Assembly (NCBI GenBank): GCA_002358575.1
Contig: DEPD01000121.1
Location: 1 to 54,439 of the forward strand
Direction of reading: 5' to 3'
Length of the DNA: 54,439 bases
Origin: Lachnospiraceae bacterium UBA3401
GTDB lineage: Bacteria; Bacillota; Clostridia; Lachnospirales; Lachnospiraceae
Below, piece by piece: positions 31,599-41,021 of this stretch (within the stretch, counting starts at the first letter, position 1; the number at the start of each line of letters is the position of its first letter). The notes beneath the pieces were generated by a model, which was given only the letters and a program-made list of their open reading frames with translations, ran no database searches and was not told the origin of the DNA. The translations under genes and the position numbers were made by a program.

Positions 31599-32792
31599 AT
31601 GATTTCACAAAAATATAAAGAAATGCTGGGAGCGAAGTCTGTAATTCGGCAGATGTCTGAGTGGGCAGCAGGGAGAGCAAAAGAAATCGGAAGTGAGAAT
31701 GTATTTGATTTCAGTCTGGGAAATCCATCTGTGGCAGTACCACAGGCGTTTACCGACAAAATGATAGCGCTGTTGCAGGAGCGCGATACAATGGAATTGC
31801 ACGGCTATAGCCAGTCGCAGGGGATTCCGTCTGTGCGGATGAAATTTGCAGAGTATTTAAATAAAACATATGGAATGCAGTATACGGCAGAACATATGTT
31901 TATGACAACGGGCGCTGCTGGGGCTGTGGCACATGCAGTGCGGGCAGTCACACAGCCAGGGGATGAAGTGATTACATTTGCACCGTATTTTCCAGAATAC
32001 AATCATTATGTGAATCAGACTGGCGCAGTGCTGAAAGTGGTGCCTGCTGATACAAAACAGTTCCAGATTCATTTTGAGGAGCTAGAAAAGCTGTTTACTG
32101 CAAAGACAATGGCATTGCTTATCAACACACCAAATAATCCGTCGGGTATTGTCTACTCAACAGAGACAATCAAGCGGCTTGCGCAGTTTCTTGAGGAGAA
32201 ACAGAAGGAGTATGGACACGATATTTTCTTGATTTCAGACGAGCCATATCGCGATATTATATTCGAGGGGGTGGACGCTCCTTATATCTCGAAGTATTAT
32301 GACAATTCACTTTCATGCTATTCTTTTGCAAAGTCACTTTCTATTCCAGGAGAGCGTCTTGGATATATTGCAGTGAATCCTAAATGTACAGACAGTGCCT
32401 TGATTTCGCCAATGTGCGCGCAAATTTCGCGGGGGATTGGGCATAACTGCCCGCCCTCTATTATTCAGATTGCGGTGGCGGAAGTTCTGGGATTGACTTC
32501 AGAGTTGTCAGTTTACGAGACGAATATGAATATTATTTATGAGGAGCTTGTGCGTCTTGGCTTTGAGGTTGTGAAGCCAGGCGGAACATTTTATATTTTT
32601 CCGCGGGCACTTGAGGAAGATTCAGTGGCATTTTGCAAAAAAGCAATGAATTATGATCTGGTATTGGTGCCTGGTGACACGTTTGGGTGCCCAGGATATT
32701 TTCGGATGGCATATTGTATTGAAACGGAAAAAGTTCAGCGTGCAATGCCAGCGCTGCGTACATTTGTTGCGCAGGAATATGGTGTGAGGTAG
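31599..32792 (+). CDS. PLP-dependent class I/II aminotransferase
   Basis: A 397-residue fold-type I aminotransferase. The PLP-binding lysine is Lys245 in SFAKSLSIPGERLGY. Other family marks are the N-terminal FSLGNPS, the TTGAAGAVAHA phosphate-binding loop, NTPNNPSG and the ISDEPYRD segment carrying the PLP-pyridine aspartate. Aspartate/aromatic-type substrates are likely but not certain. GGAGG precedes the ATG. A patatin gene begins 4 bp after the stop, so the two form an operon. Confidence 0.93.
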   Translation: MISQKYKEMLGAKSVIRQMSEWAAGRAKEIGSENVFDFSLGNPSVAVPQAFTDKMIALLQERDTMELHGYSQSQGIPSVRMKFAEYLNKTYGMQYTAEHMFMTTGAAGAVAHAVRAVTQPGDEVITFAPYFPEYNHYVNQTGAVLKVVPADTKQFQIHFEELEKLFTAKTMALLINTPNNPSGIVYSTETIKRLAQFLEEKQKEYGHDIFLISDEPYRDIIFEGVDAPYISKYYDNSLSCYSFAKSLSIPGERLGYIAVNPKCTDSALISPMCAQISRGIGHNCPPSIIQIAVAEVLGLTSELSVYETNMNIIYEELVRLGFEVVKPGGTFYIFPRALEEDSVAFCKKAMNYDLVLVPGDTFGCPGYFRMAYCIETEKVQRAMPALRTFVAQEYGVR

Positions 32793-32796
32793 CGCT

Positions 32797-33651
32797 ATGG
32801 TTGACTGTGGTCTGGTGCTTGAGGGCGGTGGTATGAAGGGAATGTATACCGCCGGTGTACTTGAATATTTTATGGAAAAAGATTTATATTTTCAAAATTG
32901 TTATGGCGTCTCGGCGGGGGCTTGTCATCTGTGTAGTTATATCTCAAAACAGAAAAAGCGCGCCTACAGAGTAGCACTTAATTATCTAAAGGATAAAAAT
33001 TATTGTAGTATGCACAGTCTTTTGACTACAGGGGATTTGTTCAATGCGGATATGTGTTACAATCAAATTCCAAATAAGCTTGACCCTTATGATTATAAGG
33101 CGGCTGCAAAATATGAGGGAAACGCCTATGCAGTGGTGACAAATCTTCAGACAGGTGAACCTGAGTATAAACCAATGCGTGAAATGCACAAGGATACGCT
33201 TTCTGTACGGGCATCTGCTTCCTTACCGCTAGTGTCCAGAAATGTAAAAATTGGAGATACTTATTATCTTGATGGCGGGATTGCAGATGCGATTCCAATC
33301 CGAAAAGCGATTGCAGATGGAAATCAGAAAAATGTGGTTATTCTCACAAAGGAAGTGGGGTATATTAGAAAACAGGTTTCTCCTGCAATGCTTAAGTTGA
33401 TTAAATTGAAGTATGCAAAATTTCCTAAGGTTTATGAGCTGACAGCAAACCGTTATGTGCGCTACAATGAGACAATGCGTTTTTTGGAGGCGGAAGAAAA
33501 GGCTGGAAGGGTATTTGTTATTCGGCCGCAGAAGGCAAATGATATTGGCAGGATAGAAAAAGACAGAGAAAAGTTGGAGGCACTATATCGACTGGGATAT
33601 CAGGATGCCAAAAAGCGCTGGGGAGAATTGATGAATTTTTTGCAGATGTGA
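32797..33651 (+). CDS. Patatin-like phospholipase
   Basis: A 284-residue serine lipid hydrolase of the RssA/YjjU patatin group. The catalytic dyad is visible: Ser39 in GVSAG and Asp159 in LDGGIAD. The oxyanion loop is EGGGMKGMY at residues 9-17. No signal peptide; it should act in the cytoplasm or on the inner membrane surface, cutting acyl chains from lipids. It is the second gene after the aminotransferase. Confidence 0.92.
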   Translation: MVDCGLVLEGGGMKGMYTAGVLEYFMEKDLYFQNCYGVSAGACHLCSYISKQKKRAYRVALNYLKDKNYCSMHSLLTTGDLFNADMCYNQIPNKLDPYDYKAAAKYEGNAYAVVTNLQTGEPEYKPMREMHKDTLSVRASASLPLVSRNVKIGDTYYLDGGIADAIPIRKAIADGNQKNVVILTKEVGYIRKQVSPAMLKLIKLKYAKFPKVYELTANRYVRYNETMRFLEAEEKAGRVFVIRPQKANDIGRIEKDREKLEALYRLGYQDAKKRWGELMNFLQM

Positions 33652-33717
33652 ATTATATGATAGTAGAAGAGAATTGTTTGGGAAAGGACTGCATCTGATG
33701 AGCGCAGCACAGATGCG

Positions 33718-34566
33718 ATGGATTGGGCTATGTTAGAACTATTGAAGGCAGTGCTGTTTGGTATTGTGGAGGGGATTACAGAATGGCTTCCAGTTAGCAG
33801 TACAGGGCATATGATTATATTGGATGAGTTTATCAAACTTGACTGCACCCCAGAATTTTTGGAGATGTTTTTGGTGGTCATTCAGCTTGGCGCAATTATG
33901 GCTGTTGTGATTCTGTTTTGGAACAAGATTTTTCCATTTCAATTCAAGGACAAATCAAAACCTGTGATTGAGATGGATAAAATTGTGTTGTGGTTAAAAA
34001 TTGTGGTGGCATGTATTCCAGCGGCAGTTGTTGGCCTATTGTTTGATGATGTGTTTGAGGCGTTGTTTTATCATGCAATGCCAGTGGCGCTGGCACTAAT
34101 TGTGTTTGGTGTGGCGTTTATTATGGTGGAGCGTATAAATAAGACAAAGCAGGCAAAGATTAGACAGCTTGATGATATTACGTTTCAGACAGCATTTATC
34201 ATTGGTATATTTCAGTTAATCGCGGCGGTGTTCCCAGGAACCTCGCGCTCAGGTGCTACTATTGTGGGTGCGTTGCTTATTGGAGTCTCAAGAAATGCGG
34301 CAGCAGAGTTTACATTTCTTCTTGCTATACCCGTTATGTTTGGCGCAAGTCTTTTAAAGTTAGTGAAATTTGGTTTATCCTTTACAACACTTGAGGTAGG
34401 AGTGCTTATTATTGGAATGCTGGTTTCGTTTTTTGTTTCAATTTTTGTGATTCAATTTTTAATGGATTATATTAAAAAGCATGATTTTCAAGTATTTGGC
34501 TGGTATCGCATCGCACTTGGGGCAGTTGTGATTGCACTTGGAGCATGTGGAGTGATTACCGTATAG
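33718..34566 (+). CDS. uppP: Undecaprenyl-diphosphatase
   Basis: A membrane protein of up to 282 residues that removes a phosphate from undecaprenyl diphosphate to recycle the carrier lipid of cell wall synthesis; overproduction gives bacitracin resistance. The family signatures are complete: EGITEWLPVSSTGHMI near the N-terminus and FPGTSRSGATIVGALL in the second half, within about eight helices. The start at 33718 has no good ribosome site; the ATG at 33730 (MLELLKAV) fits the usual family start better. A terminator follows. Confidence 0.95.
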   Translation: MDWAMLELLKAVLFGIVEGITEWLPVSSTGHMIILDEFIKLDCTPEFLEMFLVVIQLGAIMAVVILFWNKIFPFQFKDKSKPVIEMDKIVLWLKIVVACIPAAVVGLLFDDVFEALFYHAMPVALALIVFGVAFIMVERINKTKQAKIRQLDDITFQTAFIIGIFQLIAAVFPGTSRSGATIVGALLIGVSRNAAAEFTFLLAIPVMFGASLLKLVKFGLSFTTLEVGVLIIGMLVSFFVSIFVIQFLMDYIKKHDFQVFGWYRIALGAVVIALGACGVITV

Positions 34567-34586
34567 TAAAAAGCAGATCTGCACAT

Positions 34587-34612
34587 AAAAAGAGGCGAGA
34601 AAGCCTCTTTTT
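34587..34612. terminator. Bidirectional terminator between uppP and ArsR-type gene
   Basis: AAAAAGAGGC (34587-34596) pairs perfectly with GCCTCTTTTT (34603-34612) around GAGAAA. The regulator's stop codon reaches into it from the other side. Confidence 0.92.
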
Positions 34613-35540
34613 AATTTTCGCTATTCTCTTCATCGTAATATGCTTTGATGCGGATCGCCTGGTTGTGGTCGCCAAAGTCTTCGCCAAAGAGTGTACAGCC
34701 GCCACAATTGGCAGTATCTTTTGGGACTTCAAGTTTAAAGGTAATATAACTGTTGTAGTCGATATTGAGTTCTTGTATAGTCACGTCGGAAAGCTTGTTG
34801 GTGCCGTCCATAAAGCAACCCTCACTGTTGATAATTAGAGTTTTTAATAATCCATACTGATTCAGAGCTTCAGGCCACCATGCCGGTGAGACATAGCCGC
34901 TGCGCCCGCCATAATCACCAGGGCTAATCCACATACCAATTGGAATACTGTTAATAGAAAAATAGATATCAGAAGGATAGTCTTCATTGGTGTTTGGGCA
35001 TTCGGACGAGATCTCAAAGGAGATTTGAAGTTCTGTCAATGTTTGTCCTGCCTGTAAGTGATTTGGCAGGTTATATTCAACGTAACCGCTGGCAAACCAG
35101 AGAATTCCCGCCTGAAAACGGTCGGGAAAGGAAAATACCCTTGGGTCATCAAAAGAACCAATAATTTCTTTGCTGGTGGCAAGACCACAAGTTGGTGTGC
35201 CGTGGCAGGCAGTATAGTATCCGACGCGAATGTCATCTGTATAGCAGCGTCGCGATTCTTTCATTGGGGCGAGATCGATCATTAACCTATCGTAACGGGG
35301 ACGGATAATCTTCATAGTACCGCGCTTGCCAGAGGTGATTTTGATTCGTACAAGTCCTGCTTCTTCTAGTTTCCCTACATGCATGGATATCGCACCGTTG
35401 GTAAGTCCTAGTGCTTCGGCAAGGTCATTCATGCTGAGAGAGTCATCTTCGTAGATCATTTCCATAATTTTCACGCGCATAGGCGTGCTAAGTGCTTTAA
35501 AGACATTTTCGGCTTCGCCGACAGAACGAAAGTATAGCAT
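34611..35540 (-). CDS. ArsR-type regulator with large C-terminal sensor domain
   Basis: A 309-residue regulator. Residues about 8-85 form an ArsR-type winged helix (FKALSTPMRVKIMEMIYE, then LSMNDLAEALGLTNGAISMHVGKLEEAGLV). The remaining 220 residues are rich in aromatic and beta structure (for example IGMWISPGDYGGRSGYVSPAWW) and do not match the usual short ArsR. Several conserved Cys (CHGTPTCG; CGGCTLFG) could bind metal or a cluster. It faces the carbohydrate-uptake operon across 673 bp, so control of that operon by a sugar ligand is a reasonable inference. Confidence 0.85.
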   Translation of the reverse strand: MLYFRSVGEAENVFKALSTPMRVKIMEMIYEDDSLSMNDLAEALGLTNGAISMHVGKLEEAGLVRIKITSGKRGTMKIIRPRYDRLMIDLAPMKESRRCYTDDIRVGYYTACHGTPTCGLATSKEIIGSFDDPRVFSFPDRFQAGILWFASGYVEYNLPNHLQAGQTLTELQISFEISSECPNTNEDYPSDIYFSINSIPIGMWISPGDYGGRSGYVSPAWWPEALNQYGLLKTLIINSEGCFMDGTNKLSDVTIQELNIDYNSYITFKLEVPKDTANCGGCTLFGEDFGDHNQAIRIKAYYDEENSEN

Positions 35541-36213
35541 AATCTAGTTCCTTCTTTCTTTTGATAGCTTAGAAATAACTTGTTAGTAGTTGCTTGGTAC
35601 TCCGTTCAGACAGAGATTTGCTACTGTTAACGGTGTTTCTTTTAGTAAATATTAATTTTTATTATAGTGAATGCTAAAATAAATGTCAAGAAGGAAATTT
35701 CATTGTGACAGGGTATATACAAAGTAACAATTGAATTGTAAATGTAATAGTTGTTAAGGAAATATTCAAAAATAACTTTTAATATTGCTTGGCTTTTTCT
35801 TTGATAGTACTATTTAAAAATTATTTCTTAACAGTTCCTAAAAATAGAAGAATGTATTATTGATTAAAATATTTAGTATTTGCTAAATTTATTTTGTTTA
35901 TAATAGAATAAGAACATATGATTGTAAAAAATGCATATCTTAGTGATAGTGCATAAAAATAAAGACAAAAATTCGTCATATAGTAAAAAAGTTATTAAAA
36001 CTCTGTAAAATCAATGGATAGGAGTGTTAATAGTGTCAATATTATTGAGAATCTATATTGACTTTTTTGCTAAAGTGGCGTAAGGTTATTGTATAAAGAA
36101 AAACTAAAATATTTAACTCATAAATAAAACAAATAAATTAGTGTAAAATCAATTCATTTTGTAAAGTGTTGTTTGGGCAATGATTTGTTTGTGATCAGAA
36201 AGGTCGGGTCATC
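35541..36213. other. 673-bp control region of the uptake operon
   Basis: A very A/T-rich divergent region. It contains a perfect ATTTAG...CTAAAT dyad at 35871-35888, a TATAAT at 35899-35904 and further words of the type TTTGCTAAA (around 36066) and ATGCTAAAA (around 35670). No reading frame. A long 5' leader for the operon is possible. Confidence 0.55.
35871..35904 (+). promoter_or_regulatory. Dyad operator beside a TATAAT box
   Basis: ATTTAG (35871-35876) and CTAAAT (35883-35888) form a dyad with a 6-base centre, 10 bases before TATAAT (35899-35904). An ArsR-type repressor bound here would cover the -35 area. No good -35 hexamer is present, in line with regulation by another factor. Confidence 0.42.
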
Positions 36214-39198
36214 ATGAAAAGAGGAATTGCAAAGAGAGTCACGGCGCTTAGCATGGCAGCCTGTATGGCTGCGGTTTCGGCTGTGACGGCATTTCCGGTA
36301 ACGCAGCTTTGCGCGCAGGGACCGGAACAGACAGCACAGGGTACGATGACAGAAAGTTATTCAAATGAGAGGCTGGACAATGGCTATACCAAAGTTAGTG
36401 CAGGGTATACATTCGCCACTTATACTGGCGAGCCGATTCTCTACAAGATGAGCAATGTGTACAAATCGGGAGATGCCAGTCTGACCAATGTGGATGGATA
36501 TGAAGGAGACGGGGATGCGCTTTCTATTCCAGCGAAGGGAACAGTGCAGTTGGAAATCGATGTACCGCAGTCGGCTGTTTATTATATGAGCTTTGACTAT
36601 ATAGGGAACAGTGCTTCTATTCTGCCAGTCGAGGCGGGAATTATGGTAAATGATGTCTATCCATTTTATGAGATGCGTCAGCAGAAGCTTGAAAGCCAAT
36701 GGACGGCGAAGGCAGATAAGGTGTATGACAGCTATGGGAACGAGGTTGTCAGTATGCCAGATAAAGTGTATGACTGGCAAAATAAGTATGTCCAAGACTC
36801 TACGTATCGTTATACACAGCCGCTTGGAATTGAGTTGGAGCAGGGGAAAAATACGATTTCTATTACATTAAATGAAGGGACGCTTTTGCTTGGAAACCTT
36901 TTTCTGACTGCAAAGCCGCAGGTGCCAGAGTACGCGGGAAGCCAAGCGGCAGCAGGCAGTGGATTTATTGAGATACAGGCGGAGGATTTTTTGTATAGAA
37001 ATGACTCGGCGATTCATGCCACCTGTGAGTTTGATCCAGATTTGTTCCCATACCAGGCAGGAAACAGAGTTATGAACACGGTTGATGCGACTTCTTTTGG
37101 AAAAGGCGGGCAGGAAGTTACATACAGCTTTAACGCAGAACAGGCGGGAAACTATTATATCGCGTTTCACTATAGCCAAGGCGATAAAGCGGATTTTCCA
37201 GTGTTTATGAATGTAAAGATTGACGGGAAATTACCAAACACAGCATTTCAAAATCATGCATTTGCATATGAAAAGAAGTATGAAATGTACACAATGGTGG
37301 ACGGTGACGGAAATAAAATTAGCGTGCCACTTGAGGCGGGGGTACATACAATTTCCATGCAGATTAGCATGGAGCCTATACGGGAATCCTTGGAAACAAT
37401 TGAGAAAATTATGGGGCAGGTAAATGACTTGTCGCTGGAGGTCACAAAGGTTGCTGGTACGAACAAGGACAAGTACAGAGATTTTTCTCTTGAGGCATAT
37501 ATTCCAGGAATTGGCGATACTATGCGAGGCTGGGCAGATGCGCTAAATCAGGTAATGGAGAACGCAAGAGTTTACAATCCAAAGAAAAATAAAATTGCGG
37601 CATACGCTTCTGTGAAAATTGCGGAAAATCAACTTAGGAGTCTTGCGAAGAAGCCAGATGAACTGATTTATAGAATTGATGAACTTGCGACAAGCACTTC
37701 CTCAGTCAACCAACATTTGGCAAATTTAATTGATAGTCTTAACGGCAATGATTTTGCGTTGGACAGCATTTACTTGTATCAGGAGGAGGCGGCAAAACAG
37801 CTTCCAAAGAACAAAAATATTTTTACGAAAATGTGGCTTGGTATTGTGCGGTTTTTCACATCATTTGGCGAGCAGGCGTACTCCTCTACAAACACGAATC
37901 CAGAGCATTTGCAGGTGTCTGTAAACCGTTCCAGACAGCACCTTGAGATTATGCAGCTTTTGATTAACGAGCAGTTTACACCACAGACAGGCATTGAGGT
38001 GGATTTGTCGTTGATGCCAGATCAGACAAAATTAGTGCTTGCGAATGCGTCAGGAGATTCTCCAGATGTAGCCACGGGCGTTAATTATTCCATTCCGTTT
38101 GAACTTGGTATTCGAGGCGCATTAAAGGATTTGACAGAGTTTTCTGACTTTGCAGATGTAGCGGAACGTTATAACGCGGGTCTGATTATGCCATATGTCA
38201 TTGGAGATAAAATTTTTGCGCTGCCTGAGACAATGAATTTCCAGGTAATGTTCTATAGAAAGGACATTCTCGACAAGCTGGGATTGGAAATTCCTGAGAC
38301 ACTTGAGGACGTTCAGGCAATGTTGCCCGATTTGCAGATGAGAGGATTGAACTTCTATTATCCCACAGCGCGGACAGTCGGCATGAAGACATTTCTCGAC
38401 ACAACGCCAATTTTGTTCCAAAGCGGCGGAAATCTGTACGACGGCGCAATTGACAAGGCGCAATTGACCAGTGAGGAAAATGTTGAGGGCTTTACAACAT
38501 TGACCAACCTGTTTACCATCTACAATTTGCCAAAAGATGTGCCAAACTTTTACCAACATTTTCGGAATGGGGATTATCCAATTGGTATTTCGGATTTTGG
38601 AAATTACAACATGATTTGCAACGCAGCGCCTGAGATTGACGGTTCGTGGGGTGTGGCGCTGATTCCAGGTGTGAAAAATGAAAACGGTGAAGTGATGCGT
38701 TATTCGTCCGCAGGAGCAGAGGCAACTTTCTTGTTTGAGTCTACACCAGAGCGGGAGCAGAAGGCATGGGAGTTTGTGAAATGGTGGTCGAGCGCGGAGG
38801 TGCAGGCGGAGTTTGGACAGCGGCTTCAGATTACTTATGGTGACGAGTATTACTGGAATACTGCAAATGCGGAGGCGTTTGCACAGCTTCCTTGGGACAG
38901 CGATGATAAAGAGGTTATCTTAGAGCAGCTTGAATGGACGTTGGAGGCGCCTAGAGCGCTTGCAAGTTATATGGTGGAGCGTGAACTTTCCGATGCCTAC
39001 AATCTTGTAGTGCTTGGCGCAAAGAGTGCGTCTGTGCGGGAGTCGCTTGACGATGCGCAGAAGAGTGTAAAGCGTGAGACACAGCGCAAACTTGAAGAGT
39101 TTGGCTACATAAAGAACGGCGAGATGGTAAAAGAGTACGAAGTACCAACTGTCGAGAAGGTACGTGAGATAATAGCGAAATCGAAGGAGGCGAAGTAA
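36214..39198 (+). CDS. Multi-domain ABC solute-binding protein (994 residues)
   Basis: A secreted protein about twice as long as normal sugar-binding proteins. After a signal peptide (about 1-34) come two beta-sandwich, CBM6/35-like regions (about 45-235, and 248-400 beginning IEIQAEDFLYRND). A helical part follows (about 400-570), and then a family-1 solute-binding domain (about 575-960; LPETMNFQVMFYRKDILDKL, later WEFVKWWSSAEVQAEFGQR). No lipobox cysteine is seen, so it may be kept at the membrane by its uncleaved signal or by the transporter. The attached binding modules suggest capture of long polysaccharide chains. The first permease begins at the base after the stop. Confidence 0.87.
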   Translation: MKRGIAKRVTALSMAACMAAVSAVTAFPVTQLCAQGPEQTAQGTMTESYSNERLDNGYTKVSAGYTFATYTGEPILYKMSNVYKSGDASLTNVDGYEGDGDALSIPAKGTVQLEIDVPQSAVYYMSFDYIGNSASILPVEAGIMVNDVYPFYEMRQQKLESQWTAKADKVYDSYGNEVVSMPDKVYDWQNKYVQDSTYRYTQPLGIELEQGKNTISITLNEGTLLLGNLFLTAKPQVPEYAGSQAAAGSGFIEIQAEDFLYRNDSAIHATCEFDPDLFPYQAGNRVMNTVDATSFGKGGQEVTYSFNAEQAGNYYIAFHYSQGDKADFPVFMNVKIDGKLPNTAFQNHAFAYEKKYEMYTMVDGDGNKISVPLEAGVHTISMQISMEPIRESLETIEKIMGQVNDLSLEVTKVAGTNKDKYRDFSLEAYIPGIGDTMRGWADALNQVMENARVYNPKKNKIAAYASVKIAENQLRSLAKKPDELIYRIDELATSTSSVNQHLANLIDSLNGNDFALDSIYLYQEEAAKQLPKNKNIFTKMWLGIVRFFTSFGEQAYSSTNTNPEHLQVSVNRSRQHLEIMQLLINEQFTPQTGIEVDLSLMPDQTKLVLANASGDSPDVATGVNYSIPFELGIRGALKDLTEFSDFADVAERYNAGLIMPYVIGDKIFALPETMNFQVMFYRKDILDKLGLEIPETLEDVQAMLPDLQMRGLNFYYPTARTVGMKTFLDTTPILFQSGGNLYDGAIDKAQLTSEENVEGFTTLTNLFTIYNLPKDVPNFYQHFRNGDYPIGISDFGNYNMICNAAPEIDGSWGVALIPGVKNENGEVMRYSSAGAEATFLFESTPEREQKAWEFVKWWSSAEVQAEFGQRLQITYGDEYYWNTANAEAFAQLPWDSDDKEVILEQLEWTLEAPRALASYMVERELSDAYNLVVLGAKSASVRESLDDAQKSVKRETQRKLEEFGYIKNGEMVKEYEVPTVEKVREIIAKSKEAK

Positions 39199-40116
39199 AT
39201 GGCTGCAAAAACAAAAAAGACCAAGGCAGCGCAAAGAGAACATGCGAATAAGGCTGCGTATGCGTTCCTAGCACCGTATGTGATCCTGTTTACCATCTTT
39301 ATTATCATTCCGATGGTGGTGGCGATAGCGCTTTCCTTCACAAGCTATGACACAATACAAGCGCCTACATTTAAGGGTTTTTTAAACTACATTAACCTGC
39401 TGACTGCAGACGATATTTTTATGCAGAAAGTATTGCCAAACACCATAATTTATGCGGTGATTGTGGGGCCGGGTGGATATGTTTTGTCCTTCCTTGTTGC
39501 ATGGTGTCTGGCACAGCTTAGTTCTGTGCCGCGAACCATATTGACAGTCATTTTTTACTCGCCGAGTATGACTGGTGCGGTATCGATGACAGTACTGTGG
39601 AAAATTATCTTTTCCGGTGACCAGATGGGCTATCTCAACAGTTTTTTAATGCGACTTGGTGTTATTGACGCACCGATCATCTGGCTGGTAGATGCACGTT
39701 ATTTACTGCCAATTATCATTATTGTTGCACTGTGGTCAAGTATGGGCGTGGGCTTCCTTGCAATGTTTGCTGGTATCCTGAATGCGGACGAGGAAATCTA
39801 TGAGGCGGCAGCAATCGACGGTGTGAAGAATCGTTTTCAAGAGATGATTTACATTACAATTCCGACCATGAAACCACAAATGTTGTTTGGTGCAGTTATG
39901 GCGATTGTAGGTGCTTTCCAGAACGGCGCGATTGGTGTACAGCTTTCTGGAACAAATCCAACGCCGAATTACGCAGGACAGTTAATTGTAAACCACATTG
40001 AAGATTATGGTTTTTTGAGATATGAGATGGGGTATGCAGCGGCAGTCTCTGTGGTGTTGCTCTTGATGGTATTTGTATTCTCGAAGTTCTTTGGACGACT
40101 GTTCAAGGAAGATTAG
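39199..40116 (+). CDS. Sugar ABC permease, UgpA/MalF type (first pair)
   Basis: A 305-residue protein with six helices and the EAA loop IYEAAAIDGVKNRFQEMIYITIP, which docks to the ATPase. It belongs to the CUT1 sugar permeases. Its ATG directly follows the stop of the 994-residue binding protein, and the partner permease comes after 15 bp. With no ATPase in the operon, a shared MsmK-like ATPase must drive it. Confidence 0.94.
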   Translation: MAAKTKKTKAAQREHANKAAYAFLAPYVILFTIFIIIPMVVAIALSFTSYDTIQAPTFKGFLNYINLLTADDIFMQKVLPNTIIYAVIVGPGGYVLSFLVAWCLAQLSSVPRTILTVIFYSPSMTGAVSMTVLWKIIFSGDQMGYLNSFLMRLGVIDAPIIWLVDARYLLPIIIIVALWSSMGVGFLAMFAGILNADEEIYEAAAIDGVKNRFQEMIYITIPTMKPQMLFGAVMAIVGAFQNGAIGVQLSGTNPTPNYAGQLIVNHIEDYGFLRYEMGYAAAVSVVLLLMVFVFSKFFGRLFKED

Positions 40117-40131
40117 AAAGGGGGGTGAAAG

Positions 40132-41004
40132 ATGGCTGGATATAAAGGATGTAATATCAATCCAAAAAAATTTGAGATTGGTCAATTAAAGATTATATTG
40201 ATACTTTTACCGCTTGCGGTTTTTATGGGAATCCCCATTGTGTTTATTGTCTGCCACGCGTTTAAGCCAATGGATGAACTCTTTGCCTTTCCTCCACAGA
40301 TTATTGTGCACAAGCCTACGTTGGACAATTTTGTAAAATTATTCAAAGCGTCGGCAAACAGCAACATTCCTATGAGCCGCTATGTGTTTAATAGCTTGAT
40401 TGTGACAGGTTCTGTAGTGCTTCTGTCCATTCTGTTTTCCACAATGGCAGGCTTCGCGTTGTCAAAGCTTCGTTTCAAAGGGAAGTATGCGCTGCTTGAA
40501 ATCAATAATACCGCACTTATGTTTGTGTCGGTGGCTGTTATGATTCCGCGTTATCTTGTAATTGATGCGCTTGGTATGAAAGATACTTATTTTGCACATA
40601 TTTTACCACTCCTTGCATTACCAGTTGGTTTGTTTCTGGTAAAACAGTTTATTGACCAGATACCAGACGCACTGTTAGACGCAGCATATATGGATGGTGC
40701 GTCAGACTTTAAGATATACCGTTCGATTATATTGCCTCTAGTAAAACCGGCAATTGCGACAACAGCAATTCTATCCTTCCAACAGGTATGGGTGAATGTA
40801 GAGAGTTCCAATTTCTATATTAATGACGAGAGCATGAAGACTTTGGCATTTTATCTGAATACGCTGGCAAATCAGAACAGTAACGTGGCTGGACAGGGAA
40901 TCCAGGCGGCAGGTATTCTGATACAGTTTATTCCAAACCTCGCAATATTCTTAATCCTTCGGAAGAGCTTTATGAACACGATGGCTCATTCAGGCATTAA
41001 ATAG
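40132..41004 (+). CDS. Sugar ABC permease, UgpE/MalG type (first pair)
   Basis: A 290-residue membrane protein with six helices and an EAA-like loop, LLDAAYMDGASDFKIYRSIILPL. It forms the channel together with the preceding permease. The N-terminus is slightly longer than usual (KGCNINPKKFEIGQ). AAAGGGGGG at its 5' end is a strong ribosome site. Confidence 0.93.
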   Translation: MAGYKGCNINPKKFEIGQLKIILILLPLAVFMGIPIVFIVCHAFKPMDELFAFPPQIIVHKPTLDNFVKLFKASANSNIPMSRYVFNSLIVTGSVVLLSILFSTMAGFALSKLRFKGKYALLEINNTALMFVSVAVMIPRYLVIDALGMKDTYFAHILPLLALPVGLFLVKQFIDQIPDALLDAAYMDGASDFKIYRSIILPLVKPAIATTAILSFQQVWVNVESSNFYINDESMKTLAFYLNTLANQNSNVAGQGIQAAGILIQFIPNLAIFLILRKSFMNTMAHSGIK

Positions 41005-41021
41005 CGGAATGGAGGATAACT

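Noticed and set aside
34545..34838. Small plus-strand frame after uppP
   Set aside because: It overlaps the terminator and the antisense of the ArsR-type gene; no domain and no start signals.
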